Shown: positions 22,702 through 24,688 of the stretch, piece after piece | Layout: each line of letters opens with the position of its first letter | How positions within the stretch are numbered: position 1 is the first letter of the stretch | From: JAQVSH01 sp964451605 | GTDB taxonomy: Bacteria; Bacteroidota; Bacteroidia; Bacteroidales; UBA4181 | Direction of reading: 5' to 3' | Length of the DNA: 24,688 bases | Assembly: GCA_964451605.1 (NCBI GenBank) | Contig: CAYVJA010000044.1 | Location: forward strand, 1-24,688 | The notes under the pieces: model-generated | The model's database searches: none | What the model was told of the DNA's origin: nothing | The model's input: only the letters and a program-made list of their open reading frames with translations | Position numbers and translations under genes: made by a program

Positions 22702-24402
22702 TTATTCATAAACCACTTTTACGAGCGAAACGGCCTGTCGGGGAAGTTGAAATTCGAGAGAAATTCTGTTTTCTGTGATGGCTATGTTTTCCGGTTCGGA
22801 AAGCAGTTGGAGTTTGCCCGATTTTTCCAGTATTTCGTACTGGGCGGCAGTAGGATTTTGGGGCGATCCCATCTTCTTCCATACTTCGTACGAGTTGCTG
22901 TGGCCGGCATCAATGCGATAGTGGTATATTTTGGCTCTTTCGGCCTTTTCCGGGATGTTTTGGAGTACAAGAGCCACGGCCGACCCGTCATCCTGCAGAT
23001 CATTGTCGTGGTAATTCCACACCAGGACAGTCGAAACCTCGCCATTGTGTGCAGCCAGCGCGTTGATATCGGTATAGGTTTCGCGAACCCCTCTTTGCAG
23101 GATGGATAGGGCATTGTAGGCCGAACGGCCTGATGATTGGTCCCAGTTGACCGCTACTTCGACCCGATTGCCCGACATCATGCCCAACATCCTGAATACA
23201 TTGAGCACGGGCTTATCTACCCCGTTGGTGGCCAGATCGCGAAAGCCGTGAAACCAGGGTTGGTTTTCAAACTCAAACGACCAGTTTACGGCTCCAATCA
23301 GGCGGGTTCCGTAGAGATCGTTTAATTCGTATATCCTTGCCAGCGAAGCTGCCGTATAGCTCGAATAGAGCGTTCCGTTGCGGTAGGCATTTTCGGGGTT
23401 TGTCAGCATACCGCAGGCGGCACAACCTTCAGGATCAGATTCTCCGATGATTACCGGCAGATTTTTGGTTTTGGCAAACGATGCAATTACCCTGAGATTC
23501 TCATTTACATCGCGAAGTTGGTTCATCATTCCCATCTGCACTACGCCATTGATCACTTTGGGGGCCCCTTTCGCATGAAATGCCACAAAATCGAGCGGTG
23601 CGCCTATCTTTCCGGTTGCCGCGTTGGCTCCGTCGAGACAGTGCTGAATAAAGCTTTCCACAAACCTCGATCCGCCCCCCGTGGAGTGCGGCCCGCCGAT
23701 TCTGGCCGAGGGGAGCGCTCTTTTCACGGCGTCCGATGCAAAATCGTACATCTTGCAGTAGGTCTCTAACCGGTTCTCAGCCTGCAAATAGCCCGAATTG
23801 GGTTCGTTCCACAGCTCCCAATACCAGCTTTCGACCTCCTCTTTACCATATCTTTCCACACAATGCCGAACCCACTCATAGATGAGTTGCGCCCATTTTT
23901 TGTAATTGTTGGGAGGATAGGCCCAGCCGGTAAAGATGGCGTCGTAGTTCATGCCCGGTTTCCAGTTATGTTGATAGGGCTGAGGATGTGTCGACAACGC
24001 CTCTGGCATAAAGCCGATTTGAGCCAGCGGTTTCATTTTCAGACGAATGTAGGTGTCGAAAATGGAATCTGTTATGGTCCAGTTGTAGATGGGATTGCCC
24101 TCCTTGTCTTCGGTATAGATATTCGAAGATCCCCATTTCAGGGCGGGAGTGCCGTTGCCCGTGCACATAAGCGAATGGGCCCGAACATATACCGGTACGG
24201 GACTTAATGCGGCAATTTCGGATAAGAGCTTTTTCCCATCTTTCATGTAGGTGTAATTGGGCTCATCGTATCCGAACCAGGCCCAAACAGGCGTCATCTC
24301 GCCCTTGATTACATTCAGATTAACCGAAATCTCGGCTTTTGGTTCTTGTCCCACCATAAGGGGAGCGTACCAGAGGCAAATGATGAAAAGCAGAATTCTC
24401 AT
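22702..24402 (-). CDS. GH39-like glycosidase (beta-xylosidase-type)
   Basis: An exported 566-residue clan GH-A enzyme with signal peptide (MRILLFIICLWYAPLMVGQ). The barrel covers about residues 20-400. WYWELWNEPNSG (193-204) holds the acid/base Glu200 and PVIIGESDPEG (316-326) the nucleophile Glu321, the spacing expected for GH39. A beta-sandwich follows from about 430 to the end. Members act on beta-xylosides or alpha-L-arabinosides or related plant sugars; I cannot choose. Its ATG overlaps the stop of the upstream GH28 gene as ATGA, so the two are translationally coupled and probably act on the same polymer. It converges on the DUF6259-like gene with 11 bases between stops. Confidence 0.85.
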   Translation of the reverse strand: MRILLFIICLWYAPLMVGQEPKAEISVNLNVIKGEMTPVWAWFGYDEPNYTYMKDGKKLLSEIAALSPVPVYVRAHSLMCTGNGTPALKWGSSNIYTEDKEGNPIYNWTITDSIFDTYIRLKMKPLAQIGFMPEALSTHPQPYQHNWKPGMNYDAIFTGWAYPPNNYKKWAQLIYEWVRHCVERYGKEEVESWYWELWNEPNSGYLQAENRLETYCKMYDFASDAVKRALPSARIGGPHSTGGGSRFVESFIQHCLDGANAATGKIGAPLDFVAFHAKGAPKVINGVVQMGMMNQLRDVNENLRVIASFAKTKNLPVIIGESDPEGCAACGMLTNPENAYRNGTLYSSYTAASLARIYELNDLYGTRLIGAVNWSFEFENQPWFHGFRDLATNGVDKPVLNVFRMLGMMSGNRVEVAVNWDQSSGRSAYNALSILQRGVRETYTDINALAAHNGEVSTVLVWNYHDNDLQDDGSAVALVLQNIPEKAERAKIYHYRIDAGHSNSYEVWKKMGSPQNPTAAQYEILEKSGKLQLLSEPENIAITENRISLEFQLPRQAVSLVKVVYE

Positions 24403-24688
24403 AACTGTAAGTTTTGGCTGTCACTAATCTGAAGATCTTCCACCGATTCGAGCACCATACGGGGAGCCCCTTCCGGCATTTGCAGGGTAACGTTATGCAA
24501 TTCGGCACCTTTTACATCAATCATCTGCAGGGCAGGGCGCTGTTCTGTTCCAAGTACCTTAACCGAGACGTTGTGCATCCGGATGTTGTTCACGTGGCGG
24601 ATAAAGAAGCCGTACGAGGTAATAATGCCGAATTTCTGCGGTTCGGGGTAGGTTTTTTCGTGTTCGGGGACTATCTCGGGAACCGTAT
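24399..24688 (-). CDS. C-terminal end of a GH28-type beta-helix protein (partial)
   Basis: The last 96 residues of a gene that continues past the right edge. YPEPQKFGIITSYGFFIRHV and MHNVSVKVLGTEQRPALQMI, followed by DVKGAELHNVTLQM, match the last coils of GH28 polygalacturonase-like parallel beta-helices, where PEP.xFG.xPAYGFYIRHV is a recognisable block. The catalytic Asp residues lie outside the window, so activity cannot be judged. Coupled by ATGA to the GH39 gene. Its presence is the best sign that the right-hand cluster targets pectin. Confidence 0.75.
   Translation of the reverse strand, partial: TVPEIVPEHEKTYPEPQKFGIITSYGFFIRHVNNIRMHNVSVKVLGTEQRPALQMIDVKGAELHNVTLQMPEGAPRMVLESVEDLQISDSQNLQL

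Overview
The window looks like a chromosomal scaffold from a Bacteroidales member (phylum Bacteroidota). The evidence is gene content: many exported glycoside hydrolases, DUF1593, DUF5597 and DUF4332 proteins, many lipoproteins with short signal peptides, AT-rich starts without Shine-Dalgarno sequences, and -7 boxes of the Bacteroides type TAnnTTTG. A family-level placement (Dysgonomonadaceae-like) is only a guess. It is a draft or metagenome scaffold, because it holds one 100-N run and two 10-N runs, all placeholders.

Layout. (1) 1-2870, + strand: a left-truncated GH43 of the exo-galactanase type and a GH35/DUF5597 enzyme. (2) 2880-5157, - strand: a cytoplasmic M28 peptidase and an AraC regulator, separated by short tandem repeats and GC-rich palindromes. 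(3) 5254-9823, - strand: a tight run of small membrane protein, ATP-cone/Mrr-like nuclease with HhH tail, repeat lipoprotein, DUF1593 protein and GH43. (4) 9941-11558, - strand: membrane protein, winged-helix regulator and a stand-alone SecD-P1-head-like lipoprotein, with a promoter and a perfect palindrome in front. (5) 11872-13056, + strand: DUF4332 protein and a four-TM protein with a Cys/His tail. (6) 13094-15562, - strand: an IS3-family element between two unrelated truncated genes. (7) 15821-16582, - strand: an XRE regulator with a membrane domain, preceded by repeats related to those of region 2. (8) 16923-19315, + strand: CPBP protease, lipoprotein, HIT protein and a 54-residue lipoprotein. 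(9) 19324-24688: a second carbohydrate-active cluster with GH32, a DUF6259-like enzyme whose Tat signal lies in another frame, GH39 and the end of a GH28.

Together the exported enzymes (GH43 x2, GH35, GH32, GH39, GH28, DUF1593, DUF6259-like) suggest attack on side chains and backbone of pectin or arabinogalactan-type plant polymers. No SusC/SusD pair is present, so the window would be the enzyme part of one or two loci whose transporters lie outside. The least explained parts are the shared modular intergenic repeats that abut two start codons, the membrane protein/winged-helix/SecD-like lipoprotein cassette, and the ATP-cone nuclease in an operon with a membrane protein. I recognised no CRISPR array, tRNA or rRNA gene.
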